DNA from: Planctomycetia bacterium
GTDB taxonomy: Bacteria > Planctomycetota > UBA8108 > UBA1146
Assembly (NCBI GenBank): GCA_012269595.1
Contig: JAAXJX010000040.1
Location: 1 to 47,049, forward strand
Direction: 5' to 3'
DNA: 47,049 nucleotides
Made by a program: the position numbers and the translations under genes. Of this stretch, positions 7,028 through 15,916 are shown one piece after another (the stretch's first letter is position 1; each line of letters opens with the position of its first letter). The notes below the pieces were generated by a model. The model saw only the letters and a program-made list of their open reading frames with translations, made no database searches and was not told where the DNA came from.

Positions 7028-8365
7028 CTAGACTCCTGCCCCGGACTTCTTGCGCTTGGAGGAAACGAATCCCTCGTATTGGCGCGCCAACAGTTGGGCC
7101 TCAATCTTGTCGACGAGGTCCAGAGCAACACCGACGACGATCAGAAGACCGGTACCGCCGAGCATGCCACTGATGAAGAAGTTCACATTCAGGCTGTCCG
7201 TGATGATCTGCGGGATCAGCGCGATCACTGCCAGAAATACTGCACCGGCAAGAGTGATGCGCGAGAAAACCTGCTGCAGGTATTCTGCAGTCCTGCGACC
7301 CGGTCGAATTCCGGGGATGAAAGAGCCGTACTCTTTCATGTTTTCCGACATCTCCACCGGGTTGTAGTAGAGCGAAGTCCAGAAGTAGGTGAAGAAACCG
7401 ATCATCAGCGTGTAGATGACGTAGTACCAGAAACTGCCTGCTGCAAGCAGGTCAGCCACTCCCTGAGTCCCCTCAAAGTAGTTGAGGATCACTCCCGGGA
7501 TAATCAGCAATGACTGGGCAAAGATGATAGGCAGCACGCCGGCACTGTTGACCTTGATCGGCATGTAATGGCGCTGACTTCCGGTACCGCGAACGGTGCG
7601 GGCATTCTGGATCGGAATCCTGCGCTGCCCCTTGGTGATGAACACCACTCCTGCGGTCACAACAAAGAAGAGCACCAACAGGGAAACCAGTTTGAGGATG
7701 AAGAAAGGACGACCATCCACATCCATGGACTGCCACTGGGCGGAGAAGTCATTGATACTCGCGGGGATGATCGCAACGATTCCTGCCATGATGATCAGTG
7801 AAATTCCGTTACCAATTCCATTCTCGGTAATCTTCTCACCGAGCCACATCAGGAAAAGGGTTCCAGCAGTCAGGACGAGTACCTGAAGAAGACCGGTACC
7901 AAATCCACCGGCAGAGAGGGCTTGGCCTCCACCACTGGCAGGACTGGAGACCCAGAAAACGACGAACATCGACTGGATCAGGCAAAGGCCCACTGCAGAG
8001 TAACGGGTCCAGCGGGCGATGACCTTGCGGCCAGACTCACCCTCTTTTTGCAACTCCTCCAGCTTGGGGAACACCTTGGTCATCAGTGAAAAGATAATCG
8101 ATGCACTGATGTAAGGCATGATTCCAAGAGAGAAGATGGTGGCCTGGGAAAGGGCACCACCGGTCAGCAAACTGGTCATGCTGATGAAACTCAGCAGGCC
8201 ACTGCTATCATTTTGTGATTCGGTCATCGAATTGATCAGGTTGACATCGACCCCGGGGAGGTAGATGAAGAATCCGATGCGGTAAATCGCCAGCGCGATC
8301 AGAGTGAAAAAAATCCTCTGCCGAAGATCCGGAATTGCAAGAATGGTACCGATGGCCTTGAACAT
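7028..8365 (-). CDS. secY: Protein translocase subunit SecY
   Basis: 445 residues with about ten membrane segments; forms the channel of the Sec translocon in the inner membrane with SecE (also in this window). Recognisable parts are LRQRIFFTLIALAIYRIG near the N-terminus, ENGIGNGISLIIMAGIV, the cytoplasmic loop GQRRIPIQNARTV, and FIPGIRPGRRTAEYL. The start is the ATG at 8365 (MFKAIGTILA), preceded by GGGGAG. The 12 residues further upstream overlap rplO and are not needed. Confidence 0.97.
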   Translation of the reverse strand: MFKAIGTILAIPDLRQRIFFTLIALAIYRIGFFIYLPGVDVNLINSMTESQNDSSGLLSFISMTSLLTGGALSQATIFSLGIMPYISASIIFSLMTKVFPKLEELQKEGESGRKVIARWTRYSAVGLCLIQSMFVVFWVSSPASGGGQALSAGGFGTGLLQVLVLTAGTLFLMWLGEKITENGIGNGISLIIMAGIVAIIPASINDFSAQWQSMDVDGRPFFILKLVSLLVLFFVVTAGVVFITKGQRRIPIQNARTVRGTGSQRHYMPIKVNSAGVLPIIFAQSLLIIPGVILNYFEGTQGVADLLAAGSFWYYVIYTLMIGFFTYFWTSLYYNPVEMSENMKEYGSFIPGIRPGRRTAEYLQQVFSRITLAGAVFLAVIALIPQIITDSLNVNFFISGMLGGTGLLIVVGVALDLVDKIEAQLLARQYEGFVSSKRKKSGAGV

Positions 8366-8373
8366 GAACTCCC

Positions 8374-8820
8374 CTAGACAGTCTTGGCTTCCCCACCACA
8401 CTTCTCAATTTGAGCCTGTGCGGATTTGCTGAAACGTGCTGCTTCGACGACCAGCTTCTTTTCCAGTGTACCGGAACCGAGAACTTTTAGGCGGGAATGC
8501 TTCTTTTTGACCAGACCGTTATCGGCCAAGAGGTCAAGATTCACAGTGTCCACCCCGTCCGGCACCAGATTCAGATCTCCGACATTAATGATGTCGTAGG
8601 AAACCCGGAAATTGACGTTGCTGAATCCTCTTTTGGGCAAACGCTGGAAGAGCGGAGTTTGTCCCCCCTCAAATCCTCTTTTGCGGCTGAAACCGGAGCG
8701 GGAACGCTGACCGTTCATACCCCGGCCTGCGGTTTTGCCGCCTCCGGCAGCATGACCACGACCCACACGCTTACGGCTTTTGTATTTATCGGAACGATGG
8801 TTCAGTTCGTAGAGGTTCAT
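8374..8820 (-). CDS. rplO: 50S ribosomal protein L15
   Basis: 148 residues. N-terminus [20 protein letters not shown] with the glycine-rich [19 protein letters not shown], then [17 protein letters not shown], are diagnostic. Its ATG overlaps the rpsE stop by 4 nt (ATGA). rpmD (L30), which normally sits between rpsE and rplO, is missing. Confidence 0.98.
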   Translation of the reverse strand: MNLYELNHRSDKYKSRKRVGRGHAAGGGKTAGRGMNGQRSRSGFSRKRGFEGGQTPLFQRLPKRGFSNVNFRVSYDIINVGDLNLVPDGVDTVNLDLLADNGLVKKKHSRLKVLGSGTLEKKLVVEAARFSKSAQAQIEKCGGEAKTV

Positions 8821-9536
8821 ACGAGATTGACTCCCCTCAACTTGGCAACCTGCTCCTTCGAACGCATGCGGCTGAGACCTTCAAGGGTCGCCTTCACAAC
8901 GTTCAACGGATTGTTGCTTCCATACTGCTTGGTGAGGACGTCCTGAACACCGAGGCATTCAAGAACCGCACGACCCGCAGCACCGGCAATAACACCTGTA
9001 CCCGGAGAAGCCGGGATCAGTTTCACTTTGGCAGTCCCGGAAACACCGACGACTTCGTGGGGAATGGTGGTTCCCTTGGTCTCGATGGTTACCAGGTTGG
9101 CACGGGCGTCCTTGAAGGCTTTCTCCAGAGCGCTCTGCACTTCCTTGGCCTTGCCGAAACCGATGCCGACCTTGCCCTTTTTGTCACCAAGGACGACAAG
9201 GGCACTGAATGACATACGGCGTCCACCTTTGACGGTGGCAGCCACGCGGTTGATCTTGACCACGCGCTCTTCAAGGCGTGGGCCTTCATCCTCCTCGCGA
9301 CCACGTCCACGGCCACGCCCGCCACGGCCACCACGGCCACCACGACCACCGCGGCCGCCACGATCACCACCCTGACGATTGCCTCCTCGACCGCCGCGAC
9401 CACCGCCATCGGCGGGTGCACTGTCGGCTGCAGGAGCGCTGTCAGAAGCGGGAGCTGCCGCTTCGGCAGCGGGAGCGTCGTTGTTCTCGGCAGGCTTTGC
9501 AGCTTCTTCTGCCGGCTTGTTTTCTTCTTCAGACAT
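8817..9536 (-). CDS. rpsE: 30S ribosomal protein S5 with N-terminal acidic and RGG extension
   Basis: 239 residues against about 165 for the family. The S5 domain starts near residue 88 ([20 protein letters not shown]) and is complete to LRGVNLV. Before it come an acidic Ala/Pro/Glu segment (1-43) and a Gly-Arg segment (44-80) with many RGG repeats. The start is supported by position: the ATG is 2 nt after the rplR stop. S5 lies at the mRNA entry channel and shapes decoding accuracy. An RGG tail is known on the eukaryotic counterpart RPS2 and is unusual for bacteria; whether the two are related is unknown. Confidence 0.96.
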   Translation of the reverse strand: MSEEENKPAEEAAKPAENNDAPAAEAAAPASDSAPAADSAPADGGGRGGRGGNRQGGDRGGRGGRGGRGGRGGRGRGRGREEDEGPRLEERVVKINRVAATVKGGRRMSFSALVVLGDKKGKVGIGFGKAKEVQSALEKAFKDARANLVTIETKGTTIPHEVVGVSGTAKVKLIPASPGTGVIAGAAGRAVLECLGVQDVLTKQYGSNNPLNVVKATLEGLSRMRSKEQVAKLRGVNLV

Positions 9537-9538
9537 GC

Positions 9539-9904
9539 TTAGACCTTGATGCCTTCCTTGCGGAGAGTCTCGGCCAACGCCTCGATCCGCCCATGATACT
9601 TGTAGCCGTTGCGATCAAAGGAGACGGATTCGACGCCTTTCTCCTTGAGACGCCCGGCGAGAAGTGTACCGACTGCTTCCGCACCCTTGATGTTTCCGGT
9701 GGAACCAGCGTCGCTGATTTCTTTCACCTGGGTGGATGCACTGGCGATGGTGACTCCAGTGAAGTCGTCGATCACCTGGCAGTAGATATGCTTGGCGCTG
9801 CGGAAGACCGTCAAACGGGGACGGTCGGCAGTTCCAGAAACTTTTTTCCGAATGTGGCGCTTCCTGCGAAGGCGACGCACGGTCTTTTTCTTGATGGCTT
9901 TCAT
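9539..9904 (-). CDS. rplR: 50S ribosomal protein L18
   Basis: 121 residues. Motifs [37 protein letters not shown] and the C-terminal [20 protein letters not shown] are typical. L18 binds 5S rRNA with L5. It lies between rplF and rpsE in canonical order. Confidence 0.98.
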   Translation of the reverse strand: MKAIKKKTVRRLRRKRHIRKKVSGTADRPRLTVFRSAKHIYCQVIDDFTGVTIASASTQVKEISDAGSTGNIKGAEAVGTLLAGRLKEKGVESVSFDRNGYKYHGRIEALAETLRKEGIKV

Positions 9905-9918
9905 CGTGCTTTACCTCC

Positions 9919-10458
9919 CTATGCCCCGAAGCTCTTGGCTTGCTTGCGACGGACCACTTCATCCTTGTAACGAATTCCCTTGCCCTTGTAGGGCTCGGGC
10001 TTGCGAACGGCGCGGATGTTGGCAGCGAATTGTCCCACCGCCTGCTTGTCCATTCCGGAGATGACGATGCGCGTGTTCTCAGGGCACTCGCACTTGATTC
10101 CCTCGGGAATGTCGAAATCGACGGGGTGACAGAAACCAATGGCAAGGGTCAACTTGGACCCCTGGACCTTGGCATTGTATCCGACTCCAACGATCTCAAG
10201 TTCCTTGGTGAAACCCTGAGTCACACCCAAAATCATGTTTTGAAGCAACTGGCGCGAAGTGCCGTGCATGGCACGGGCAATCCGATCCTCGGATTTGCGA
10301 CCGACAGTGACGGCGTCGTCAGCGACGGACATCTCAATCGTTGGATGCACCGGCAAGCTCAGTTCTCCCTTGGGCCCCTTGACGTTGACGGCGTCGGCAT
10401 TGACGTCGACGGTCACACCAGAGGGAATCGGCAAGGGTTTTTTACCTAGTCTTGACAT
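9919..10458 (-). CDS. rplF: 50S ribosomal protein L6
   Basis: 179 residues, standard length. Start MSRLGKKPLPIPSGVTVDV, GPKGELSLPVHP, and C-terminal RKPEPYKGKGIRYKDEVVRR are diagnostic. L6 lies near the sarcin-ricin loop and the factor-binding site. It follows rpsH by 10 nt. Confidence 0.98.
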   Translation of the reverse strand: MSRLGKKPLPIPSGVTVDVNADAVNVKGPKGELSLPVHPTIEMSVADDAVTVGRKSEDRIARAMHGTSRQLLQNMILGVTQGFTKELEIVGVGYNAKVQGSKLTLAIGFCHPVDFDIPEGIKCECPENTRIVISGMDKQAVGQFAANIRAVRKPEPYKGKGIRYKDEVVRRKQAKSFGA

Positions 10459-10468
10459 GCTGCCCCCC

Positions 10469-10867
10469 TTAATAGACCCGACAGATCAGCTCGCCACCGA
10501 CATTTTGCTGGCGTGCTTCATTGTCACTGAGAATCCCATGGGAGGTGGAAACGACCATGATTCCCTGACCGTCACGAACGACAGGGAGGTCTGCCACAGT
10601 GCTGTAAACCCGGCATCCGGGACGTGAGACCCTGTCGATGCGACGGATCACGGTTTCGCCTTCAGGACCATACTTCAGATCGACCACGAGTTCCTTGGAA
10701 GGAATATCGCCCTCGATCCGGTAGTCCTCGATGAAACCTTCACGCTTCAGCGTACTGAGGATTTGTTCCTTGATACGGGAGAAAGGTGCTTTGACAGATT
10801 TCCGTCCCAGCACATTGACGTTGCGAATTCTTGTCAAAAGATCCGCAACAGGATCAGTCATGCTCAC
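10469..10867 (-). CDS. rpsH: 30S ribosomal protein S8
   Basis: 132 residues. N-terminus MTDPVADLLTRIRNVNVLGR after MS and the C-terminal VSTSHGILSDNEARQQNVGG are the family signatures. S8 binds the central domain of 16S rRNA and in E. coli represses the spc operon by binding its mRNA. A 66-nt spacer separates it from rpsN, longer than most spacers in this block. Confidence 0.98.
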   Translation of the reverse strand: MSMTDPVADLLTRIRNVNVLGRKSVKAPFSRIKEQILSTLKREGFIEDYRIEGDIPSKELVVDLKYGPEGETVIRRIDRVSRPGCRVYSTVADLPVVRDGQGIMVVSTSHGILSDNEARQQNVGGELICRVY

Positions 10868-10933
10868 TCTGATCTCCTTCGCTCCTGGCGCGACGCGCGC
10901 GCTGGTCAGCCATGGATTAAAAAAACGTACGAA

Positions 10934-11119
10934 CTACCAGCTGGCTTTGCGGACGCCCGGAATCTCACCTCGGGAGGCAAGGTTACGGAAACAGATCCGG
11001 CAGATACCGAACTTGCGGTAGTAAGCACGTGGCCGCCCACAAAGGCGACACCGGTTGTATGCCCGAGTTGAAAACTTGGGCTCTAATCTCTGCTTGTTGA
11101 TGAGGGCTTTTCTTGCCAA
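10934..11119 (-). CDS. rpsN: 30S ribosomal protein S14 type Z, TTG start
   Basis: The 61-residue zinc form, with Cys24, Cys27, Cys40 and Cys43 and the end [12 protein letters not shown] start it at the TTG at 11119, which gives (M)[15 protein letters not shown], the exact family N-terminus, with GAGG 7 nt upstream. Starting at the ATG at 11155 would add 12 unmatched residues and overlap rplE by 26 nt. It lies 10 nt after rplE. Confidence 0.93.
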   Translation of the reverse strand: MARKALINKQRLEPKFSTRAYNRCRLCGRPRAYYRKFGICRICFRNLASRGEIPGVRKASW

Positions 11120-11129
11120 AGCCTCTACC

Positions 11130-11672
11130 TCACTTTTTCTTGAACGGGAAGCCAAACTCCGACAGGAGGAAATGGGACTTCTCGTCGTCTGAGTTACTGA
11201 AAGTAATGCAAATATTCATTCCCTGAAGGAACTCCACATCGTCGGCTCTCAACTCGGGGAACACCAACTGGTCAGTCAGTCCCATCGAGTAGTTTCCACG
11301 ACCATCGAATGCAGTGGAGGAAACTCCGCGGAAGTCACGAACCCTGGGAAACACGACTGCAATCAGGCGATCCAGGAATTCGTACATTCGGTCACCACGA
11401 AGGGTCACCTTGCAACCAACTCCGTTACCTTCCCGAAGCTTGAAGTTTGCAATCGACTTCTTGGCCTGGGTTGCTACGGGCTGCTGGCCAGTGATCTTTG
11501 CCAGTTCTCCTACCGCTTCGGTCAGACGCTTCTTGTTTTCCAGCGCTTTACCGACACCGCGATTGACAACGATCTTCTCGAGCTTGGGAGTCTGCATCAC
11601 GTTGGTGATACCAAACTGCTCCCGAACCTTCGGGGCGACCGTGTCGTTGTAGAGTGTTTTCAATCTTGCCAT
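11130..11672 (-). CDS. rplE: 50S ribosomal protein L5
   Basis: 180 residues. Motifs [36 protein letters not shown] and [14 protein letters not shown] are diagnostic. L5 binds 5S rRNA and contacts the P-site tRNA and S13. It follows rplX by 21 nt. Confidence 0.98.
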   Translation of the reverse strand: MARLKTLYNDTVAPKVREQFGITNVMQTPKLEKIVVNRGVGKALENKKRLTEAVGELAKITGQQPVATQAKKSIANFKLREGNGVGCKVTLRGDRMYEFLDRLIAVVFPRVRDFRGVSSTAFDGRGNYSMGLTDQLVFPELRADDVEFLQGMNICITFSNSDDEKSHFLLSEFGFPFKKK

Positions 11673-11693
11673 TGTCTTGTTCCTGATTCCGGA

Positions 11694-12005
11694 TCAGACC
11701 GGTTCTCCGCTGCGGGATGAAACCCGCACCTTCTTGCCATTGCCGTCGATCTCCATGCGAACCCTCGTGGGTTTGCCATCCTTCGGGTCAATCAGCATGA
11801 CATTGCTGATATCGACTCCGGACTCCAGCTGGATCCGACCACCCTGAGGATGCTTCTGGCTTTTGCGCAGGTGCTTGTAGACCATGTTCACGCCCTGGAC
11901 GGTCACACGTCCGGAGCCCAAATCCACATTGAGCACTTTGCCGCGCTTGCCTTTTTCGGCACCGCTGATCACCTCGACGGTGTCTCCGCTTTTAAGCCGC
12001 GCCAT
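11694..12005 (-). CDS. rplX: 50S ribosomal protein L24
   Basis: 103 residues. A KOW motif lies at the N-terminus (SGDTVEVISGAEKGKRGKVL), then GVNMVYKHLRKSQKHPQGGR. L24 starts 50S assembly and lies at the exit tunnel. It follows rplN by 20 nt. Confidence 0.98.
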   Translation of the reverse strand: MARLKSGDTVEVISGAEKGKRGKVLNVDLGSGRVTVQGVNMVYKHLRKSQKHPQGGRIQLESGVDISNVMLIDPKDGKPTRVRMEIDGNGKKVRVSSRSGEPV

Positions 12006-12025
12006 CTTCTTGCCTCTCTCTCGCC

Positions 12026-12394
12026 TCAGACCACTTCGGGTGCAAGGCTGATAATTTTCATGTAGTTCTTTTGACGGAGTTCCCTGGCGACCGCTCCGAA
12101 GATACGGGTGCCCTTGGGGTTTCCGTCCTTGTCGACCACGACCAAAGCATTGCGGTCAAACTTCACGTAGGAACCGTCGCGACGACGAATCGTCTTCTTG
12201 GTTCTGACGATCACTCCGCGAATCACCGATCCCGGTTTGATCTCACTGGACGGCAGAGCCTTTTTCACCGAGCAGACAATAATGTCGCCCACTCCTGCGG
12301 ACTTGCGCTTGCTTCCACCGAGAACCTTGATGCACATCACCTTCTTGGCACCACTGTTGTCAGCGACATCGAGTTGAGTCTGCATCTGGATCAT
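12026..12394 (-). CDS. rplN: 50S ribosomal protein L14
   Basis: 122 residues, with [20 protein letters not shown] at the start, [20 protein letters not shown], and [16 protein letters not shown] near the end. Universal 50S protein that binds between 23S domains and bridges to 16S. Its ATG overlaps the rpsQ stop by 4 nt (ATGA). Confidence 0.98.
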   Translation of the reverse strand: MIQMQTQLDVADNSGAKKVMCIKVLGGSKRKSAGVGDIIVCSVKKALPSSEIKPGSVIRGVIVRTKKTIRRRDGSYVKFDRNALVVVDKDGNPKGTRIFGAVARELRQKNYMKIISLAPEVV

Positions 12395-12729
12395 GACTGA
12401 TCCTCCTCGATCTCACGGGCGGTATCCTGAGGAGAAATCGCACCATCGCGGGGCGCCATGCGAACGATCCGCTTGAGCTCCCAGCGCTTGAGCTTGGAGA
12501 GAGGGCGTCTCTGTTCGATCTCGACCAGGTCCCCTTCCGCAGCTTCATTGGCTTCGTCATGCGCATAGTACTTGGTGTGCTTGCGAATGAACTTGCGATA
12601 CTTCTTGTGCTGGACAAGACGCTCGACCTTGATGACAAGGGTCTTGTCCATCGAACTGCTGACGACGAGTCCGGTGATGGTCCGGATTCTCTTTTCGGTC
12701 GCAGTGTTTTCAGTGTTCTCGTTACTCAT
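12391..12729 (-). CDS. rpsQ: 30S ribosomal protein S17, extended at both ends
   Basis: 112 residues against about 85 for the family. The core is [20 protein letters not shown] followed by [15 protein letters not shown]. About 12 residues are added at the N-terminus and about 22 at the C-terminus (ending EIEEDQS). S17 is a primary 16S binder. It overlaps the rpmC stop by 1 nt and rplN by 4 nt, so coupling is likely. Confidence 0.96.
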   Translation of the reverse strand: MSNENTENTATEKRIRTITGLVVSSSMDKTLVIKVERLVQHKKYRKFIRKHTKYYAHDEANEAAEGDLVEIEQRRPLSKLKRWELKRIVRMAPRDGAISPQDTAREIEEDQS

Positions 12730-12947
12730 TATGACTCCTGCTCAGCAGAGCGTGTCTTTTCGAGTGCTCTCTCACGAAGAACCGTTTTCATGCGGGCAAT
12801 GTCGCGACGCATTTCACGGATCTCTCCAGCACGCTGAACCTCTTCATTGGCGGCCTTGAGCCGGATCTGAAAAAGGCTTTCGTGACGCTTCTTGATTTCG
12901 AGGACCAGGTCCTCGTCAGGCAGTTGGCGAACTTCTTTGACATTCAT
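12729..12947 (-). CDS. rpmC: 50S ribosomal protein L29
   Basis: 72 residues. Typical helical sequence with [40 protein letters not shown] and the RDIARMKTVLRER segment. L29 lies at the exit tunnel, near where SRP and trigger factor dock. The ATG overlaps the rplP stop by 4 nt. Confidence 0.97.
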   Translation of the reverse strand: MNVKEVRQLPDEDLVLEIKKRHESLFQIRLKAANEEVQRAGEIREMRRDIARMKTVLRERALEKTRSAEQES

Positions 12948-13363
12948 ACCGTCGGCCTCCTGTGAACCATGCGGGTACCGATGGCGAACTTGTGAGCCAC
13001 GCGGTTGAAAGCCAGTCTTGCGGTGGCTTCGGGAGCCCCCTGAACTTCGTAAAGAACCTGACCGGGACGGACGACCGCGGCCCAGAACTCCGGCTCACCC
13101 TTACCCTTACCCATTCGGGTTTCGGCAGGGGTCGAAGTCACAGGCTTGTCGGGGAAGATTCGAATGTGGACCTTTCCCGATCCGGCCAATGCACGGTTAC
13201 AGGCGATACGGCCCGCCTCGATCTGTCTGGCGGTAACCCAGCCAGCCTCGGTGGCCACGATTCCGAATTCACCGATGTGAACGAAGTTGCCCCGGGTCGC
13301 ATTGCCCTTGACTCGTCCACGGTGAACTTTTCTACGCTTGACGCGCTTGGGCATCATTGCCAT
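12944..13363 (-). CDS. rplP: 50S ribosomal protein L16
   Basis: 139 residues. [20 protein letters not shown] is the family start, preceded by MAM. The core [20 protein letters not shown] and the C-terminal [15 protein letters not shown] are clear. It lies at the A-site tRNA region of the 50S. I use the ATG at 13363, which has AAGG 8 nt upstream. The gene overlaps the end of rpsC by 32 nt, far more than the 1-4 nt of neighbouring pairs. Starts at 13357 or 13354 would only shorten the overlap slightly. Confidence 0.96.
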   Translation of the reverse strand: MAMMPKRVKRRKVHRGRVKGNATRGNFVHIGEFGIVATEAGWVTARQIEAGRIACNRALAGSGKVHIRIFPDKPVTSTPAETRMGKGKGEPEFWAAVVRPGQVLYEVQGAPEATARLAFNRVAHKFAIGTRMVHRRPTV

Positions 13364-14024
13364 GGCGCCCGCCGCCTTTCCGATTCTTGCCCTGCATCAC
13401 CTCGCCGCGATAGACCCAGGTCTTCACGCCGATGATGCCGTAGGTCGTCTTCGCCTCAGCGAACCCGTAGTCCACATCCGCCCTCATCGTTGAAAGGGGA
13501 ATGCTGCCTTCGGAGGTTTGCTCAGTACGTGCGATTTCCGCTCCACCCAGTCGGCCGGAGATCATGATCTTCACACCCTTGGCACCGGACTCCATGGTCG
13601 TGCGGGTGGTCTGTTTCATGATGCGACGGAAAGGCATTCTTCTGCGCAACTGATCAGCGATACTTTCGGCGACCAGTTGGGCATTGCTGTCCGGGTTTTG
13701 TACTTCGAGAATCTGCAGATCGACGTCAGTTTCAGATCCGACGATGCGTGCAAGATCTTCCTTGAGCTGCTCAACCTTGACTCCGCGCTTTCCGATCACC
13801 ACTCCGGGTCGGGCTGCGTGCAGATGGATGGTCAACTTGTTGCCACTGCGCTCGATCTCGATCTCAGGCACTCCAGCCGAGTAGAACTCGTGCTTGACGA
13901 AGTTGCGGATCTGCTGATCCTGAACAAGCTGGTCGCTGAACTCCTTTTTGGAGGCGTACCATCTGGAAGACCAGTTGCGGGTGATTCCCAGTCGAAGACT
14001 CGTTGGTCTGACTTTATGACCCAT
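13332..14024 (-). CDS. rpsC: 30S ribosomal protein S3
   Basis: 230 residues. MGHKVRPTSLRLGITRNWSS at the start, a KH domain with ARPGVVIGKRGVKVEQLK, and RADVDYGFAEAKTTYGIIGV then KTWVYRGEVM. S3 forms the mRNA entry tunnel with S4 and S5 and has helicase activity. The C-terminal tail ([14 protein letters not shown]) is coded in the region that overlaps rplP. It begins 2 nt after rplV. Confidence 0.97.
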   Translation of the reverse strand: MGHKVRPTSLRLGITRNWSSRWYASKKEFSDQLVQDQQIRNFVKHEFYSAGVPEIEIERSGNKLTIHLHAARPGVVIGKRGVKVEQLKEDLARIVGSETDVDLQILEVQNPDSNAQLVAESIADQLRRRMPFRRIMKQTTRTTMESGAKGVKIMISGRLGGAEIARTEQTSEGSIPLSTMRADVDYGFAEAKTTYGIIGVKTWVYRGEVMQGKNRKGGGRHGNDAQARQA

Positions 14025-14026
14025 TG

Positions 14027-14374
14027 TTACTGCCCCTTCTTTTCACCGAGGCTGATGTTGATATGTGAGGTGCGCTTGAGAATGGGATAGGCCATTCCGC
14101 GGGCGCGTGGACGCCAACGCTTCATCGTCGGCCCCTCGTTGACGGTGGCTTGCGTCACCACCAGATTTTCAGGGTTTGCTCCACCCTCTTGCACGGCATT
14201 CGCCAATGCGGACTTGATGACCTTGGCGATCATCGGTGCTGCCCGGCGATTGCTGAACTTCAACATGTCCAATGCACTTTCCACTGGCATGCTGCGAACC
14301 TGGTCGATCACGTAGCGGGCCTTGCGCGCCGTGATCCGGGCGTATCTGTGACTCGCCCTGTATTCCATTACCAT
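14027..14374 (-). CDS. rplV: 50S ribosomal protein L22
   Basis: 115 residues. RYARITARKARYVIDQVRSM is the family N-terminus and RWRPRARGMAYPILKRTSHI lies in the tunnel loop region. L22 and L4 form the constriction of the exit tunnel. GAGG lies 5 nt before the chosen ATG; a second ATG two codons later is possible. Confidence 0.97.
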   Translation of the reverse strand: MVMEYRASHRYARITARKARYVIDQVRSMPVESALDMLKFSNRRAAPMIAKVIKSALANAVQEGGANPENLVVTQATVNEGPTMKRWRPRARGMAYPILKRTSHINISLGEKKGQ

Positions 14375-14428
14375 CGGTTCCTCACCTTCGGGTCATGTTG
14401 CCCAACAGGGCAGACCCGCTTCATTGTT

Positions 14429-14686
14429 TTACTTGCCGTGACTACCCAGTTTGCGGGTCAGACTGAACTCTCCGAGTTTGTGCCCAACCATGTTCTCGGT
14501 GACCTGCACCGGCTTGAACTCCTTGCCGTTGTGGACAAGGAAAGTCTGACCGATGAACTCCGGACTGATCGTGCAGGCGCGTGCCCACGTCTTGATCGGC
14601 TCGGTGGATCCCGACTCAATATTTTTCTGAACCTTCTTCATCAACTTGAGGTCGACGTAGGGTCCTTTTTTCAGTGATCTACCCAT
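14429..14686 (-). CDS. rpsS: 30S ribosomal protein S19
   Basis: 85 residues from the ATG at 14686 ([19 protein letters not shown]). [20 protein letters not shown] and [12 protein letters not shown] are diagnostic. S19 lies in the 30S head with S13. The start is 2 nt after the rplB stop. A longer open frame runs upstream inside rplB but has no S19 similarity. Confidence 0.98.
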   Translation of the reverse strand: MGRSLKKGPYVDLKLMKKVQKNIESGSTEPIKTWARACTISPEFIGQTFLVHNGKEFKPVQVTENMVGHKLGEFSLTRKLGSHGK

Positions 14687-14688
14687 CG

Positions 14689-15519
14689 TTATTTCTTCTT
14701 CCGATGACGCACGATGCTCTTGTTGCTGGCCTTGCCCCTGCGACGCGTCTTTCCACCCTTGGAGAGACGTCCTGTGGCTGAACATGGGTGACGTCCACCC
14801 GCTGTTCTTCCCTCACCACCACCCATGGGGTGGGCGACGGGGTTCTTGGCCGTACCACGAACCTTGGGGCGACGACCGAGCCAGCGCTTGCGGCCCGCCT
14901 TGCCCAACTTGATCAAGCTGTGATCCTCATTGCCGACGATGCCAATCGTGGCGCGGCACTGGGAGTTGACCTGACGGATTTCACCGGAGGGCAGGGCCAA
15001 TGTTGCGATCTTGCCTTCACGGGCGAGCAGCTGAGCACTGCCACCTGCGGATCGAACCATCTTTGCGCCACGACCGGGGACCAGCTCGATGTTGTGCACG
15101 GCCAGACCGACGGGGATATCCGCCAGAGCCATGGCATTGCCGGGCTTGGGGTCAGATCCTGGACCGGACATCACCATGGTGCCCACTTCCAGGTTGCGCG
15201 GGGCAAGGATGTAACGCTTCTCACCGTCCCTGTAGTGCAACAGGGCGATTCTGGCACTGCGGTTCGGATCGTATTCGATGGTCGCTACGCGAGCCGGAAC
15301 ACCATCCTTGTTACGCAGGAAATCGATTCGACGGTAAAGCCTCTTGTGGCCACCGCCGCGGTGCCGCGTCGTGATGTGTCCCTGATTGTTGCGGCCACCG
15401 GTTTTGTGCAGTGGTTCGCAAAGGGATTTCTCCGGACGGGTTGCTGTGATCTCCGCAAAATCGGAGACGGAAGCGTTCCTGCGTCCTGGAGACGTCGGCT
15501 TGTATTTACGGACGCCCAT
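14689..15519 (-). CDS. rplB: 50S ribosomal protein L2
   Basis: 276 residues, standard length. [38 protein letters not shown] and, near the C-terminus, [20 protein letters not shown] with the catalytic-region histidine. L2 is needed for subunit joining and peptidyl transfer. A 115-nt spacer with a small inverted repeat (15613-15629) separates it from rplW. Confidence 0.98.
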   Translation of the reverse strand: MGVRKYKPTSPGRRNASVSDFAEITATRPEKSLCEPLHKTGGRNNQGHITTRHRGGGHKRLYRRIDFLRNKDGVPARVATIEYDPNRSARIALLHYRDGEKRYILAPRNLEVGTMVMSGPGSDPKPGNAMALADIPVGLAVHNIELVPGRGAKMVRSAGGSAQLLAREGKIATLALPSGEIRQVNSQCRATIGIVGNEDHSLIKLGKAGRKRWLGRRPKVRGTAKNPVAHPMGGGEGRTAGGRHPCSATGRLSKGGKTRRRGKASNKSIVRHRKKK

Positions 15520-15634
15520 GTCGTCCCTTTCACTGTCCGGCCCCGTGGCCAGACTCTCGAGTTTCTCGGCCAGACTCCCATGGGTATCAGGAGTCCCACC
15601 CTAATTTGCCTCCCGGTCCACCCGGGAAGGTCGA

Positions 15635-15916
15635 TCAGATCAGGTCGATTTCAAACCCCGGTTCGAGGGTCACCATCGCCTTCTTGTATCCACTGGAGAA
15701 GCCGATGGAACGTCCGACCCGACGGCGCTTGCCGTTCTGGTTGAGGGTGTTCACCTTCTTCACCTTGACATCAAAAATCTGCTCGATGGCAGCCTTGATT
15801 TCGATCCTGTTGGAATCGGGCGCCACCTTGAAGATGTAGCTGTTGTTCTCTTCAACCTGAAAAGTGCTCTTTTCAGTGATCACCGGCTTGCGGATGATGG
15901 TATGCGGATCCTTCAT
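15635..15916 (-). CDS. rplW: 50S ribosomal protein L23
   Basis: 93 residues. IIRKPVITEKSTFQVEENNS and YIFKVAPDSNRIEIKAAIEQ are typical. L23 is the docking site for trigger factor and SRP at the tunnel exit. The ATG overlaps the rplD stop by 1 nt (TGATG). Confidence 0.98.
   Translation of the reverse strand: MKDPHTIIRKPVITEKSTFQVEENNSYIFKVAPDSNRIEIKAAIEQIFDVKVKKVNTLNQNGKRRRVGRSIGFSSGYKKAMVTLEPGFEIDLI

Noticed and set aside
9278-9970. Plus-strand frame rich in His and Arg opposite rpsE
   Set aside because: Antisense of the RGG and acidic segment of S5; repetitive composition explains it.
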